Below, in pieces: positions 1 through 9,991 of a stretch of 64,000 nt of DNA. The stretch's first letter is position 1. Each line of letters opens with the position of its first letter. Position numbers and translations under genes: made by a program. The notes below the pieces were generated by a model. That model was not told where the DNA came from, searched no databases, and was given only the letters and a program-made list of their open reading frames with translations. This DNA comes from an uncultured Erythrobacter sp. GTDB lineage: Bacteria; Pseudomonadota; Alphaproteobacteria; Sphingomonadales; Sphingomonadaceae. The DNA lies in contig CANMZA010000001.1 in NCBI GenBank assembly GCA_947502305.1, forward strand, positions 1,736,001-1,800,000. Reading direction: 5' to 3'.

Positions 1-719
1 TTGATCGTTCTGATCCCGATTTCGCCTTGTGGGTGGATCGCAACACGCACCGCCACAAACATGACAGCTATGTCAGCGCGGTAATTTCCTTGAAACCCGT
101 GGGCGGCATCCCCGGCGATGCCACCGGCGAACAGATTCGGATCATGGCGAGGCTGGCGAAGCAATACAGCTTTGATGAATTGCGCATCATGCACACGCAA
201 AATGTCGTTTTGCCGCATGTGAAAATCGAAGACCTGCACGCGCTTTGGACCGCGCTTGACGCGGCCGATCTGGGCGCGCCCAATATGGACTCGATTGAAG
301 ACATGATCGCGTGCCCGGGCCTCGATTATTGCGCGCTCGCCAATGCCCGTTCGATCCCGCTGGCTCAGCGGATTTCAGAGAAATTCGACGCCAGTGGCAA
401 GACCGAGAAATTGGGCGAATTGAAGCTCAAAATCTCCGGCTGCATCAACGCTTGCGGGCACCACCATGCGGGCCATATCGGCATCCTTGGTGTCGACCGT
501 AAGGGGGTTGAGAATTATCAACTTTCGCTCGGCGGGAGCGAGGCCGAAGACACCAGCCTCGCCAAGATCACCGGCCCCGGTTTCACCGAAGACGGCGTGA
601 TCGAAGCAGTTGAGAAAGTCACCGATGTTTACCTCGATGCGCGCGAGGATGGGGAGCGTTTCCTCGACACCTACCGCCGCATCGGCATGGCCCCGTTTAA
701 GGAGGCGCTTTATGATTGA
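1..719 (+). CDS. cysI: Nitrite/sulfite reductase hemoprotein, C-terminal part (gene starts before the window)
   Basis: This is the C-terminal half of a siroheme/[4Fe-4S] sulfite (or nitrite) reductase, which reduces sulfite to sulfide with six electrons in the cytoplasm. The reading frame is already open at base 3, so the gene is cut by the window edge. The cluster/siroheme signature is visible: a C-x5-C pair (codons at 312 and 330) and a C-x3-C pair (codons at 441 and 453, context SGCINACGHHH). DUF934 and CysH follow on the same strand, which favours assimilatory sulfite reduction over nitrite reduction. The family assignment is firm; substrate choice rests on context. Confidence 0.93.
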   Translation, partial: DRSDPDFALWVDRNTHRHKHDSYVSAVISLKPVGGIPGDATGEQIRIMARLAKQYSFDELRIMHTQNVVLPHVKIEDLHALWTALDAADLGAPNMDSIEDMIACPGLDYCALANARSIPLAQRISEKFDASGKTEKLGELKLKISGCINACGHHHAGHIGILGVDRKGVENYQLSLGGSEAEDTSLAKITGPGFTEDGVIEAVEKVTDVYLDAREDGERFLDTYRRIGMAPFKEALYD

Positions 720-808
720 TCGACGCCTCAGGACCGCCGCGCTTTTGAGTGCCGCCGTTCATACACACAGCCGCAGTCTTTGCGGCCATCTCACGCAGGG
801 AGGCTTGG

Positions 809-1264
809 ATGACTAATCCAGATTTGGGCACGTCCCCCGACGAAGTGCAATTTCGGTTTCGCGATGACGAACCCGCCGATCACGGTACAGTCACGGTCGA
901 TGCGTGCTGCGATCAGACAAACGCCACCGCCGTTCGGATCGAACCCGGCGACGATGCCCGCACTTTGTTGCCTTTCCTTGATCGGCTTGCGCTGATCGAA
1001 GTGAATTTTCCAGCTTACGGCGATGGGCGTGGCTATTCCTCTGCGCGGATCCTGCGAGAGGCTGGGTATGCGGGCGAATTGCGCGCGGTGGGCGATGTGC
1101 TCATCGATCAACTCAGCCATATGCGCCGGTGCGGCTTTGATGCCTTTGCGCCGGATCAGCGGCTCGACGAAGACGACGCCGCCCGCGCCTTTGCGACATG
1201 GGACAATGTCTATCAACGCACAGTCGATGGCCGCAAAACCATCCAAGAGACGCGCCATGAATGA
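809..1264 (+). CDS. DUF934 family protein of the sulfur-assimilation operon
   Basis: This protein of about 151 aa carries the DUF934 signature (LPFLDRLALIEVNFPAYGDGRG, then RAVGDVLIDQ), known from genes lying between sulfite reductase and cysH in many proteobacteria. Its biochemical role is not established, and an accessory role in sulfite reduction is usually assumed. I chose ATG 809 because GGGAGG lies just upstream (799-804); the frame stays open back to 749 but that extension has no ribosome site. The stop overlaps the cysH start by 8 bases, so the two are probably translationally coupled. Confidence 0.85.
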   Translation: MTNPDLGTSPDEVQFRFRDDEPADHGTVTVDACCDQTNATAVRIEPGDDARTLLPFLDRLALIEVNFPAYGDGRGYSSARILREAGYAGELRAVGDVLIDQLSHMRRCGFDAFAPDQRLDEDDAARAFATWDNVYQRTVDGRKTIQETRHE

Positions 1265-2015
1265 AGTGAGAAAGATTGACCGGCTCGACGCGGGCCCACG
1301 TTTTAGTGAACATGACGCCGTGCGCCTCAACCGCATGTTTCGCGGGTCATCGACCGCCGAAATGTTGGAAGGTGTGATCAAAGGCGATCTTGCCGGGGAT
1401 GTCGCCACCGTCTCAAGCTTTGGCGCGGAAAGCGCGGTGCTGCTGCATCTGATCGCTTCGGTTGATCCAACGGTGCCGGTCATTTTCCTCGACACGGGCA
1501 AGCATTTTGCCGAAACGCTGCAATATCGCGATGATCTGGTGGAGCGGCTTGGCCTGACCAATCTGCAAGTGCTCACTCCTGATACAGCGGATGTCGCAAA
1601 GAAGGATGAGACCGGGCTGCGATGGTCCTATGACCCGGATGGTTGCTGCGAAATTCGCAAAGTCATCCCGCTGGCCAAAGCGCTTGAGAAAATCGATGCG
1701 AGCTTTACCGGGCGCAAGGCGTTTCAATCCTCCACCCGCGCCAATTTGCCCCGGTTTGAGATCGACACATCCGATGCGCAAGGTCGGTTGAAGATCAATC
1801 CGTTGATCGATTGGAGCGCCGAGGATATTGCCGCTTACATCGCTGAGCACGATTTGCCGCGTCATCCTTTGGTGGCGAAGGGTTTCCCCTCCATCGGTTG
1901 CGAGCCGTGCACCCACAAGGTCGCGCCGGGCGAAGACCCCCGCTCAGGCCGTTGGAAAGGCTGGGACAAGACCGAATGCGGCATCCACAAGCCGGGCGAA
2001 GAGCCGTTCCTGTAA
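1257..2015 (+). CDS. cysH: Adenylylsulfate (APS/PAPS) reductase, [4Fe-4S] type
   Basis: This 252-aa enzyme makes sulfite from activated sulfate. It has the PAPS-reductase fold, with SSFGAESA near residues 53-60 and FLDTGKHF near 77-84. Cys130-Cys131 plus Cys215-x2-Cys218 form the four-cysteine set that binds a [4Fe-4S] cluster in APS reductases, and the catalytic cysteine lies in ECGIH (Cys241). The double cysteine pairs mark the bacterial APS-type enzyme rather than the E. coli PAPS type, so substrate is inferred to be APS. The ATG at 1257 overlaps the DUF934 stop. The downstream lipoprotein gene converges 6 bases away. Confidence 0.95.
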   Translation: MNEVRKIDRLDAGPRFSEHDAVRLNRMFRGSSTAEMLEGVIKGDLAGDVATVSSFGAESAVLLHLIASVDPTVPVIFLDTGKHFAETLQYRDDLVERLGLTNLQVLTPDTADVAKKDETGLRWSYDPDGCCEIRKVIPLAKALEKIDASFTGRKAFQSSTRANLPRFEIDTSDAQGRLKINPLIDWSAEDIAAYIAEHDLPRHPLVAKGFPSIGCEPCTHKVAPGEDPRSGRWKGWDKTECGIHKPGEEPFL

Positions 2016-2021
2016 AGGGTT

Positions 2022-2441
2022 CTATTCGTCGCCGATCCGTTCGATTACTGAAACTTCGCCGGTGTCAGGATCTATGGTGCGCCAGACGCCGTCTTCGCCG
2101 AGGGTATCCTCGTAGCATTTCTGGACAGCGCCCGGCATATTTGCCGTGAAGCATGGGAGTTCCGGTGTGCTTTGCTCATACACCCCTTCTTCTAGGACAT
2201 TCCCGTCTTCGTCAGAAAAAGTGTAAGTGCCGTCTGCCCGCAAATCTTCGATCAGGACCAAGCCCGAAACTTCGCTGACCGCACGATAGCGACCGACTGC
2301 TGGCGCGCCGTCGACCGCAATAGCCTGCGCGGCACTTTCGCTAGCGCTGCGTTCTGCGTTTTTGTCACTGGGCGCGGCGCCGCACGCTCCAAGCCCGATC
2401 AATGCGGCGCATACAATCCAGACATCTGCGGATTTACGCAT
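2022..2441 (-). CDS. Small predicted lipoprotein of unknown function
   Basis: The protein has 139 aa. The N-terminus MRKSADVWIVCAALIGLGAC is a lipoprotein signal with lipobox LGAC (Cys20), followed by an Asp/Ser/Ala-rich linker. The mature part (roughly residues 45-139) looks like a compact beta-rich domain with two cysteines (in LPCFTAN and QKCYED) that could form a disulfide. ATG 2441 is preceded by AAAGGGAAAGACC; an in-frame start nine codons upstream is less likely. It stands alone between convergent cysH and the downstream epimerase. I do not recognise the family. Confidence 0.75.
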   Translation of the reverse strand: MRKSADVWIVCAALIGLGACGAAPSDKNAERSASESAAQAIAVDGAPAVGRYRAVSEVSGLVLIEDLRADGTYTFSDEDGNVLEEGVYEQSTPELPCFTANMPGAVQKCYEDTLGEDGVWRTIDPDTGEVSVIERIGDE

Positions 2442-2507
2442 GGTCTTTCCCTTTAATTTTGCGCGCACTGATCATGTAAAACCAAACGCGCTGGTCGATA
2501 ACAGTAT

Positions 2508-3431
2508 CTAAAGCCAGCCCTCTTGCTCATACCATTCGGCAGTGGATTTCAAACCTGCCTCGCCATCAATTTCTGGCGTCCAAACGTCCGCAGGCACGGC
2601 GCGATCCGACCGCGCGATCCAATTGGGATGGAGCATATAGCCGACCCGGTCGGCCGTCAGTTTGGCCTTGTCTCCGCGCAGCAATTTGTCGGCTTTGGCG
2701 GCCAGTTTGAGCACGTCTTTGGGCAGATTTACCGCCAATACCGAGCGCCTGCCGACCGCGCGGCCAATCGCTTGGCCTAGTTCTTTATGCGAATAGCCGC
2801 CGACCCGGCCGTCATCGGGTTCAAATACCCTGCCATTGAGTTGGTTGGGCTCTGCCAGATTTACCAAAAGACGCGCGAGATCATGGACATGGATGATCGA
2901 CGTAGCTCCTCTCGGTGGCAGCGGAACCAGTCCGTACCGCGCCGAACGAAACAATTCGAACATGTCGACATCGCGCGGGCCATAGACAGCCGGAGGGCGG
3001 ACAATGATCGAGTTCAAAGTGCGATCATCGTTCACAATTGCCTCAGCCTTCGCTTTCGAAGCGCCATAGGCAGACAATTTCGGTTCGCGCGCAGAAAGGG
3101 AGGAAACGAGCACCAAGCGGCTCACTTCACGCGCATTGGCGATATCAACAATGGTCCGGGTGCCTTCGACATTCGCTTTTTCAAATGCAGCCGGATCGGG
3201 TGCATTGGTTAGGCCTGCGACGTGAATGGTAACGTCGGCCGCATCCAGCAAATCATCTATCGCTTCGGGATCCTCAAGAGTGCCCTCAATCCACCTCACC
3301 CCTTCACGCGCGGGCTGGGGACGCCGGGTTAAGGCAGCTACAGTGTGACCTTGCCTCAACGCCTCATCCAAGACAGCCGAACCGACAAAGCCAGTGGCCC
3401 CTGTTAGCGCGATCCGCATAACACGCTTCAT
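2508..3431 (-). CDS. NAD(P)-dependent epimerase/dehydratase-like SDR (NDUFA9-like)
   Basis: This 307-aa protein has an extended short-chain-dehydrogenase Rossmann fold: GATGFVG at residues 11-17, the Tyr122-x3-Lys126 pair (YGASK), and RPPAVYGPRD near 145-154. Such proteins are often annotated as NAD-dependent epimerases or complex-I NDUFA9-like proteins; the substrate cannot be read from sequence. The ATG at 3431 overlaps the proB stop as ATGA; a second in-frame ATG at 3419 begins closer to the fold and is a possible alternative. Position last in an obgE-proB chain suggests co-transcription, not a proline function. Confidence 0.85.
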   Translation of the reverse strand: MKRVMRIALTGATGFVGSAVLDEALRQGHTVAALTRRPQPAREGVRWIEGTLEDPEAIDDLLDAADVTIHVAGLTNAPDPAAFEKANVEGTRTIVDIANAREVSRLVLVSSLSAREPKLSAYGASKAKAEAIVNDDRTLNSIIVRPPAVYGPRDVDMFELFRSARYGLVPLPPRGATSIIHVHDLARLLVNLAEPNQLNGRVFEPDDGRVGGYSHKELGQAIGRAVGRRSVLAVNLPKDVLKLAAKADKLLRGDKAKLTADRVGYMLHPNWIARSDRAVPADVWTPEIDGEAGLKSTAEWYEQEGWL

Positions 3432-4549
3432 CCGCGCACCATGTGATCGCGGTGCACCACTGCGGCGCGCGGGGCATAGCCCAACCTCGCTTCTTGTTCC
3501 GCTTGTTTCAGGCCCGCAATCGCGCGGCATTCCGCGGCGCTATATTCCACCAGCCCTTGCCCCAATCGCTCCCCTTTGGGGCCGTGCAGGCTGACCAATG
3601 CGCCGCGCGCAAAGTCCCCTTCCACTTCCGTCAAACCCGCCGCCAACAAGCTCGCGCCGTCAGACAGGGCGCTGACGCAGCCTGCATCCACGCTCAGCAC
3701 ACCTTCGGGCGCAAGCCGTCCGCCCAGCCACGCTTTGCGGGCATTGTCGCTGCGCACCGGTAGGAACACTGTCCCCCGGTTTGCGGCAATCGCGGCCGAA
3801 ATCGGGTTATCAGGGGTGCCATTGATAATCGCCAGCGTGATCCCGGCCCGCTCTGCAATCCGCGCCGCCTGCAATTTCGCCAGCATCCCGCCGGACCCCA
3901 TGCCCGATGAAGACCCCGTCCCCGCCATCGCGATCACTTCGGGCGTGACCCCTTCGACCCGATCAATCAATTTGGCGTCATCGCTGGCCGGATCGCCATC
4001 ATACAATCCATCAACATCAGAGAGCAGCATCACCGCATCCGCATTCGCCGCCTGCGCAACCCGCGCGGCAAGCCGGTCATTATCGCCAAACCGGATTTCT
4101 TCGGTGGCCACGCTGTCATTCTCATTCACAACCGGGATCACACCGGCCTCCAGCAAACGCTCCAATGTCGCGGCGGCGTTGAGATAACGCTTGCGCTCCT
4201 CAAGATCATCAAGTGTCACAAGCATTTGCGCGGATACAAAACCATGCGCCTCCAAAGCGCGGCCCCACAATTGCGCCAGAGCGACCTGTCCGACAGAGGC
4301 CGCCGCCTGCGCATCAGCCAAGCTAGCCCGCCCGCCTTTCGGCAATTCAAGCCGCGCCGCACCCAAGGCAATAGCGCCGGAGGATACAACGATAATCTGG
4401 GTGCCTTTGGCGCGCAAAGCTGCAATTTCTACTGCCAAGGAATTCAAACGGGTCAGCGCTGGCTTGCCATTATCCACCAGCAGCGCGCTGCCGATCTTGA
4501 TGACCAGCCGCCCGCATGATGCCATGTCCAGAAGCGTTTCGACCGCCAT
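3428..4549 (-). CDS. proB: Glutamate 5-kinase
   Basis: This 373-aa enzyme phosphorylates glutamate in the first step of proline synthesis. The amino-acid-kinase domain shows KIGSA (18-22), SSGA (56-59), NENDSV (143-148) and FGDNDRLAARVA (154-165). A PUA domain fills about the last 90 residues. ATG 4549 gives the normal family length and lies 4 nt after the obgE stop; an in-frame extension to 4645 would run into obgE and is rejected. The usual partner proA is absent here, while proC is 6 kb away at 10085-10915. Confidence 0.95.
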   Translation of the reverse strand: MAVETLLDMASCGRLVIKIGSALLVDNGKPALTRLNSLAVEIAALRAKGTQIIVVSSGAIALGAARLELPKGGRASLADAQAAASVGQVALAQLWGRALEAHGFVSAQMLVTLDDLEERKRYLNAAATLERLLEAGVIPVVNENDSVATEEIRFGDNDRLAARVAQAANADAVMLLSDVDGLYDGDPASDDAKLIDRVEGVTPEVIAMAGTGSSSGMGSGGMLAKLQAARIAERAGITLAIINGTPDNPISAAIAANRGTVFLPVRSDNARKAWLGGRLAPEGVLSVDAGCVSALSDGASLLAAGLTEVEGDFARGALVSLHGPKGERLGQGLVEYSAAECRAIAGLKQAEQEARLGYAPRAAVVHRDHMVRG

Positions 4550-4553
4550 CGCT

Positions 4554-5640
<1,087 letters not shown>

Positions 5641-5651
5641 AATGCGAGGAT

Positions 5652-7610
5652 TTAGAAGGTCGCCCCAAATCCAGCGACCACGGTGCGGCCCGGCGAAACG
5701 AAGCTAAACACCTGTTCATAACGCTCATCAAACAGGTTCTCCGCCCGCGCAAACAGCTCCAACCCATCCGCCAATTCGACCCGCGCGTTGAAATTTACCA
5801 GCGTGTAATCATCCAATGTGACCCGCACTGGCACGAAGCTGGGATCGGTAAAGGCGACGTCCGGTGTGGCGCCATTATGCCGCACCACCAATGTCACCGA
5901 CGCCGCATCGCCCGGGGCCGTCCATGTCAGCGCCGCGCTCGCGATGCTTTCGGGGCGGCGCACTTCCTCCACGCCGTCCTCTTGCGCATCGAGATAGGCA
6001 TAGGCGGCATTCAGGCTGAATTGCGGGCCAATTTGTGCGGACACAGCCACTTCTACGCCGCTTTGGTCGCTGTCGCTCGTGCGGTTCGCCGGGGTCGCGG
6101 TGAAGGTCGGCGGCGGGAAGGTGGTGAAGATTTCATCTTCCAATTGCGCATCGAAATAGGTCGCAGAAATCACGAGATCGCCGTCAGCAAATTCTTGATC
6201 CACGCCCATTTCCCAGCTCATGGATTTTTCGGGTGAGAGGTCTTCATTGCCGATAAACGTGCCATCAACGAACCCAAACAGCTCAAAAAAGCCGGGATTT
6301 TTGATGCCCGAGCCTGCATTTGCGCGCAGCCGGGTGCTGTCTGTGATGCGGTAACCTGCGCCGATATTGAACGTGGTTTCATCCGCAAACCGGTCATTAA
6401 TATCGTGCCGGATCGCCGCTGAGACGTCGAATCTGTCCCCATCATAGCGATATTCGCCGACCAATCCGGTGTTTTCAATCTGACGCCGCCCGGTAAAGGC
6501 AAAGCCGCCGGGGGTGGTGTTGCGGAACCGCTCGCGCTCCCAATCGGCGGCAAAGGTGATCGAATGGTCACTGCCGCCGAAATCATAGGCGGTGACGTAG
6601 GAGGCTTTGAGACGGCTGCCTTCGCTCGAATTGCTGGGGCCGAACGGGCCGAGCGTATCGCGAGTAATGTCGGCGATTTGGGCGGAGAGATCATGCGACC
6701 AGCTGCCGTCTGGCGTCGTGAAACGCGCACCGATCAGGGCATAGATCGCTTCATTTTCAAAGCTCGTTTCCGGGCTGTCGATGATCAGGCCGAATGTCGG
6801 ATTGGCGGAGTTGAAATCGGAATTGTTAAACTCCCCCTCTGTCCGAATAAACCGCGCGGCCCCGCGCAATTGCAGGCCGTCGGTGATTTCAGCCGAAGCC
6901 CTACCCGATATTGTATAACTGTCGCGGCCAATGTCGCGCGTCCCGCCTCTGGCGTTGGGTTCGCCATCCGTGCTGACTACGGTGGCGGAAAGAGAGGCGC
7001 TGACGCTCTCTCCCACATAGCCGTAGCGCGCCGCGCCATTGACGGTGTTGTTCGATCCGCCTTCGATCCGCGCGCCGAAACCATCGAAATCGCCGCTACG
7101 ATAGGCGACCACGCCGCCGATCGCGTCTGAGCCATAAAGCGCCGATTGTGGTCCGCGCAGCACTTCGACACTGCTGCCGGGTTCCGCCTGCAAAGTGCCA
7201 ATGTCAAACTCCCCGCCAAACGGGTCGGAAACCTCAATCCCATCGACCAGCACCAGCACATGGTTCGCCTCTGCCCCGCGCAGACGGATTTGCGTTTGGC
7301 CCGCTACACTGGCGACAGCCACGCCGGGCACATCGCGCAAGACATCGGCGATATCGCGCACTTGGCGCTGCTCTATTTGTTCGCGAGTGATGATCGTGGC
7401 GGAACCAGTGTGTTCTCTCAGCCGGACCTCGTCGGCGCGGTCGGCGCTGACCAATATGACGTCCGAGTTGATGCTATTTGCCAAAGAAATGCAATCCACA
7501 CACTCTTCGCTGTTCGCATCAATGTCCTGCGCCAAGGCGGGCGCGCCGCACAATAAAGCGGCGCCAACGGCAATTGGGGCCGCACTGGCCAAAATTCTAG
7601 TATTTCTCAT
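5652..7610 (-). CDS. btuB: TonB-dependent outer-membrane receptor, vitamin B12 (BtuB-like)
   Basis: This 652-aa outer-membrane receptor begins with a Sec signal peptide ending near ALA-27, then a likely TonB box (DVILVSA, about 50-56), a plug domain (to about residue 185, with IRLRGAEANHVLVLVDGIEV) and a 22-strand-type barrel ending in a terminal Phe. Cobalamin is assigned as ligand because a cobalamin riboswitch sits in the leader. ATG 7610 is preceded by GGGA and starts the signal peptide; the frame remains open upstream through the riboswitch, which is fortuitous. No BtuCDF or cobalamin synthesis genes are in view. Confidence 0.92.
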   Translation of the reverse strand: MRNTRILASAAPIAVGAALLCGAPALAQDIDANSEECVDCISLANSINSDVILVSADRADEVRLREHTGSATIITREQIEQRQVRDIADVLRDVPGVAVASVAGQTQIRLRGAEANHVLVLVDGIEVSDPFGGEFDIGTLQAEPGSSVEVLRGPQSALYGSDAIGGVVAYRSGDFDGFGARIEGGSNNTVNGAARYGYVGESVSASLSATVVSTDGEPNARGGTRDIGRDSYTISGRASAEITDGLQLRGAARFIRTEGEFNNSDFNSANPTFGLIIDSPETSFENEAIYALIGARFTTPDGSWSHDLSAQIADITRDTLGPFGPSNSSEGSRLKASYVTAYDFGGSDHSITFAADWERERFRNTTPGGFAFTGRRQIENTGLVGEYRYDGDRFDVSAAIRHDINDRFADETTFNIGAGYRITDSTRLRANAGSGIKNPGFFELFGFVDGTFIGNEDLSPEKSMSWEMGVDQEFADGDLVISATYFDAQLEDEIFTTFPPPTFTATPANRTSDSDQSGVEVAVSAQIGPQFSLNAAYAYLDAQEDGVEEVRRPESIASAALTWTAPGDAASVTLVVRHNGATPDVAFTDPSFVPVRVTLDDYTLVNFNARVELADGLELFARAENLFDERYEQVFSFVSPGRTVVAGFGATF

Positions 7611-7757
7611 GTCTCGAAAATCCCTTTCGAACAAACAACAACCGACCGCTGCGAAAAGCTCGCAGGGCCACCAAAGTCGTCGCTCGAAACGAAAAGGACC
7701 CCATCGAAGGGCCATTGCGCGCCGGATCAATCCCTGAACCAAGCCACAAGCGACACG

Positions 7758-7943
7758 CTTCGGTCGGTCTCCTGGCTCACGGTTCACTGCTGCTGCCTCA
7801 CCTTCCCAGAGGATTACCCTCCAGTGGCAGCGCACCATCCGGCACGCATGAGGCAGAAACTCACCGCTTACAGTTGCAGGGACAGCCGCGGAATTGCTCT
7901 TTCGCCCGAAGGCTAGGAGCGCACCGCATTCCCGTTACCGAAG
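7758..7943 (-). promoter_or_regulatory. Cobalamin riboswitch (B12 element) upstream of btuB
   Basis: Read on the minus strand, the conserved blocks appear in order: CGGGAATGCGGTG (about 7933-7921), the B12-box-like core CCGCGGCTGTCCCTGCAACT (about 7891-7872), GCCACTGG, CTGGGAAGGTGAGGCAG and AGCCAGGAGACCG. The closing P1 stem pairs 7937-7943 with 7758-7764 (CTTCGGT/ACCGAAG). About 150 nt separate it from the btuB ATG. A small hairpin at 7649-7665 followed by a T-rich stretch may be part of the expression platform, but that part is weak. Confidence 0.96.
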
Positions 7944-7986
7944 TGTACGCGCAGCTTAGGCGCGGGGGCGGCGCGCGGCAAGATGC

Positions 7987-8916
7987 CTATTGCGGCGAAT
8001 TGGCCTGATCGGCGCCTTCATCGGTTGCCACTGGTTCCACGACAGGCTGCGAAATGAAGCCTTCTTGCACTGGCACAACCGGTACGGCGACGCCCGTTAC
8101 AGGATCGGTCACTGCGCCAGCGGGCCCAGTGGGCGCGGCCAAGGTGGAGGCAGGCGCGCTGGTGACGGTAGGCACCGCGATACCATTGGCGCGCGCCTCT
8201 TGCACCGCGACCCAGCCCGGTTGGGACGGGCCAAAGCGGGCACCATAACGCGCATCCCACGCCGCAGAGGCGCGCTGATATTGTTCATATTCTTCAAAGA
8301 ATATCTCAAACGGAGCCTCAATCTGGTCGAAATTGGCACGCGCAAATTCCAATGGATCGACCGGAGCTTGCAAATAACGGTTCGAGATATCGAGCGCGGC
8401 TCTGCAGAAACGCCCGCGCGCGGGCGGCAGAGCGAAGAAATTATAGACCGACGTCATTTGCTCTTCGCGCGCCAACATGCCGGCGCGCCGGGCGCCTGCT
8501 TCGCTGCGATATTCTCTGTCGATCCGGTCATTCACCGCACCCAAAGCACCAGCATGATCGCTGATATAGCCGCTATAGGCTGTCACAATCGGCTCATATT
8601 GCGCGGCGACACAGTTCAACGCCGCGACATTCCATGCGGAGCGGAAATGCCACACACGCTCATCACCCGACAGGCCGCGATTGATCGTTTGGCGTTTGCC
8701 AAACAGGTTCTTGCCCGGGATCGTCATCACATAGGCCGCCCCGCCCGGCGGTAGAGGCCGGTAAGGCGTGGATTGCACAGGCGGCGGTGGGGGTGGCGGC
8801 GGCGGAGGAGGCGGCGGTGCAGCAGCGGGCGTCATACACGCGCCCAGCAAGGATAGCGCACCTGCGACCGTGATTATCTTCACCGGAACACGCGCCGTTT
8901 TTGCCGCATCACTCAT
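7987..8916 (-). CDS. Proline-rich predicted lipoprotein of unknown function
   Basis: The 309-aa protein has a lipoprotein signal with lipobox LGAC (Cys27), followed by 13 consecutive prolines (34-46). A folded part of about 170 residues (55-225) contains a few cysteines, and the C-terminal 80 residues are a low-complexity Ala/Pro/Val tail. ATG 8916 has AGAGG about ten bases upstream; a GTG six codons earlier is less likely. It is divergent from nothing and lies upstream of the btuB riboswitch on the same strand. I do not recognise a named family. A 13-proline run would be expected to need EF-P for translation. Confidence 0.75.
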   Translation of the reverse strand: MSDAAKTARVPVKIITVAGALSLLGACMTPAAAPPPPPPPPPPPPPVQSTPYRPLPPGGAAYVMTIPGKNLFGKRQTINRGLSGDERVWHFRSAWNVAALNCVAAQYEPIVTAYSGYISDHAGALGAVNDRIDREYRSEAGARRAGMLAREEQMTSVYNFFALPPARGRFCRAALDISNRYLQAPVDPLEFARANFDQIEAPFEIFFEEYEQYQRASAAWDARYGARFGPSQPGWVAVQEARANGIAVPTVTSAPASTLAAPTGPAGAVTDPVTGVAVPVVPVQEGFISQPVVEPVATDEGADQANSPQ

Positions 8917-9100
8917 TGCATTTCTACCTCTCACTCACTCACCCCCCAAAACCGTCACGGCGGCGCTTTATCGCCGCGATCACGGTATCGGCCTTATGCT
9001 GGCTTCTGCCTTGCTCCAATGTGAAGCATCCAGCCATACGCCAAACCACGTGGCCTTGGCGCGCCGCGTAGCTGCGTTAGGGGCTAAGCCTAACAAAGCA

Positions 9101-9135
9101 AATGCCCGGGCACCTTCGAAAAGGCCCCGGGCATT
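9101..9135 (-). terminator. Intrinsic terminator downstream of the BI-1 gene
   Basis: Perfect 10-bp arms AATGCCCGGG / CCCGGGCATT (9101-9110 and 9126-9135) enclose a further CCTT/AAGG stem. On the minus strand they are followed by a modest T-rich tract (TTGCTTTGTT). It lies 58 bases after the stop of the BI-1 family gene. The stem is strong and the U-tract is weak. Confidence 0.65.
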
Positions 9136-9193
9136 ACTATTTCAACAGTTTGCTTGGGGATGATCCCCAAACGAGCCGTATCCCTCTCGCGAT

Positions 9194-9937
9194 TTACTCG
9201 CGGCTGCCGAGGAATTGCAGCAGGAACATGAACATGTTGACGAAATCGAGATAGAGGCTGACCGCCCCCATGATCACGGCTTTGCCCATCATTTGTGTGC
9301 CTGCGACATATTGATACTGGTTCTTCAAACGCTGCGTATCATAGGCGGTGAGGCCTGCGAAAATCAGGACGCCAAGGCCGCTGATCACGAAAGCCATCGT
9401 TTCAGAGCCGAGGAAAATGTTGATCACGCTGGCAATGATCAGACCGATCACGCCCATGAACAAGAAGCTGCCCCAACCGGAAATGTCTTTCTTAGTGGTG
9501 TAACCCCACAGCGAAAGACCCGCAAAAGCGCCCGCCGTTGCAAAGAACGTCACCGCGATCGAATCCATCGTAAAGACGAGGAAGATCGTGGAAATGGACA
9601 CGCCCATCACCGCCGCAAAGGCCCAGAATACGATCTGAAGCGTCGTCTGGCTCATTTTATGAAGGCCAAAGTTCAGCACCAAAATAAACGCCAAAGGAGC
9701 CAAAGCGATGACCCATTGCAGCGGCGTACCGATGAATGCCATCGTCAGACCCGTCGTCGCCGTCAGCATCGCCACGATACCGGTCAGCAAAACGCCAGAC
9801 GCCATGTAGTTGTAGATCGAAAGCATGTACGAACGCAGGCCCTCGTCATATTGTGCGCGGCTTTGCATATCGCCGCCCGCGCGCGGAACTGAACCAAATC
9901 CTTGGTCAGAGCGCTGCGATTCATTCCAATCAGCCAT
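9194..9937 (-). CDS. Bax inhibitor-1 (BI-1/YccA) family inner-membrane protein
   Basis: This 247-aa polytopic membrane protein has a hydrophilic N-terminus of about 35 residues and then seven predicted transmembrane helices. The C-terminal motif GLTAYDTQRLKNQY and the YLDFVNMFMFLLQFLG end are typical of the BI-1/UPF0005 family. Members act as pH-sensitive leak channels or modulate membrane protease FtsH; the role here is not shown. It has its own leader with a recognisable promoter and hairpin, and a terminator follows, so it is probably monocistronic. Confidence 0.92.
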   Translation of the reverse strand: MADWNESQRSDQGFGSVPRAGGDMQSRAQYDEGLRSYMLSIYNYMASGVLLTGIVAMLTATTGLTMAFIGTPLQWVIALAPLAFILVLNFGLHKMSQTTLQIVFWAFAAVMGVSISTIFLVFTMDSIAVTFFATAGAFAGLSLWGYTTKKDISGWGSFLFMGVIGLIIASVINIFLGSETMAFVISGLGVLIFAGLTAYDTQRLKNQYQYVAGTQMMGKAVIMGAVSLYLDFVNMFMFLLQFLGSRE

Positions 9938-9962
9938 TGTGGATCCCTTATCTTACAATCCA

Positions 9963-9980
9963 GACGCGGGGTTACGCGTC
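9963..9980 (-). repeat. Hairpin in the leader of the BI-1 gene
   Basis: The inverted repeat GACGCG-6 nt-CGCGTC lies 26 bases upstream of the BI-1 start and at the very 5' end of the transcript expected from the promoter at 9992-10020. A 5' stabilising stem is possible; no function is shown. Confidence 0.5.
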
Positions 9981-9991
9981 ATATTGCCTCT

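Noticed and set aside
712..816. Short plus-strand frame starting at the cysI stop
   Set aside because: ATG overlaps the cysI stop, but the 34-residue product has no recognisable features and runs into the DUF934 start.
7649..7665. Riboswitch-controlled terminator
   Set aside because: 6-bp hairpin CTGCGA/TCGCAG is followed by only an interrupted T-rich stretch; noted in the riboswitch entry but not called.
8768..9163. Glycine-run protein on the plus strand
   Set aside because: The glycines are the reverse complement of the polyproline run of the real lipoprotein gene.
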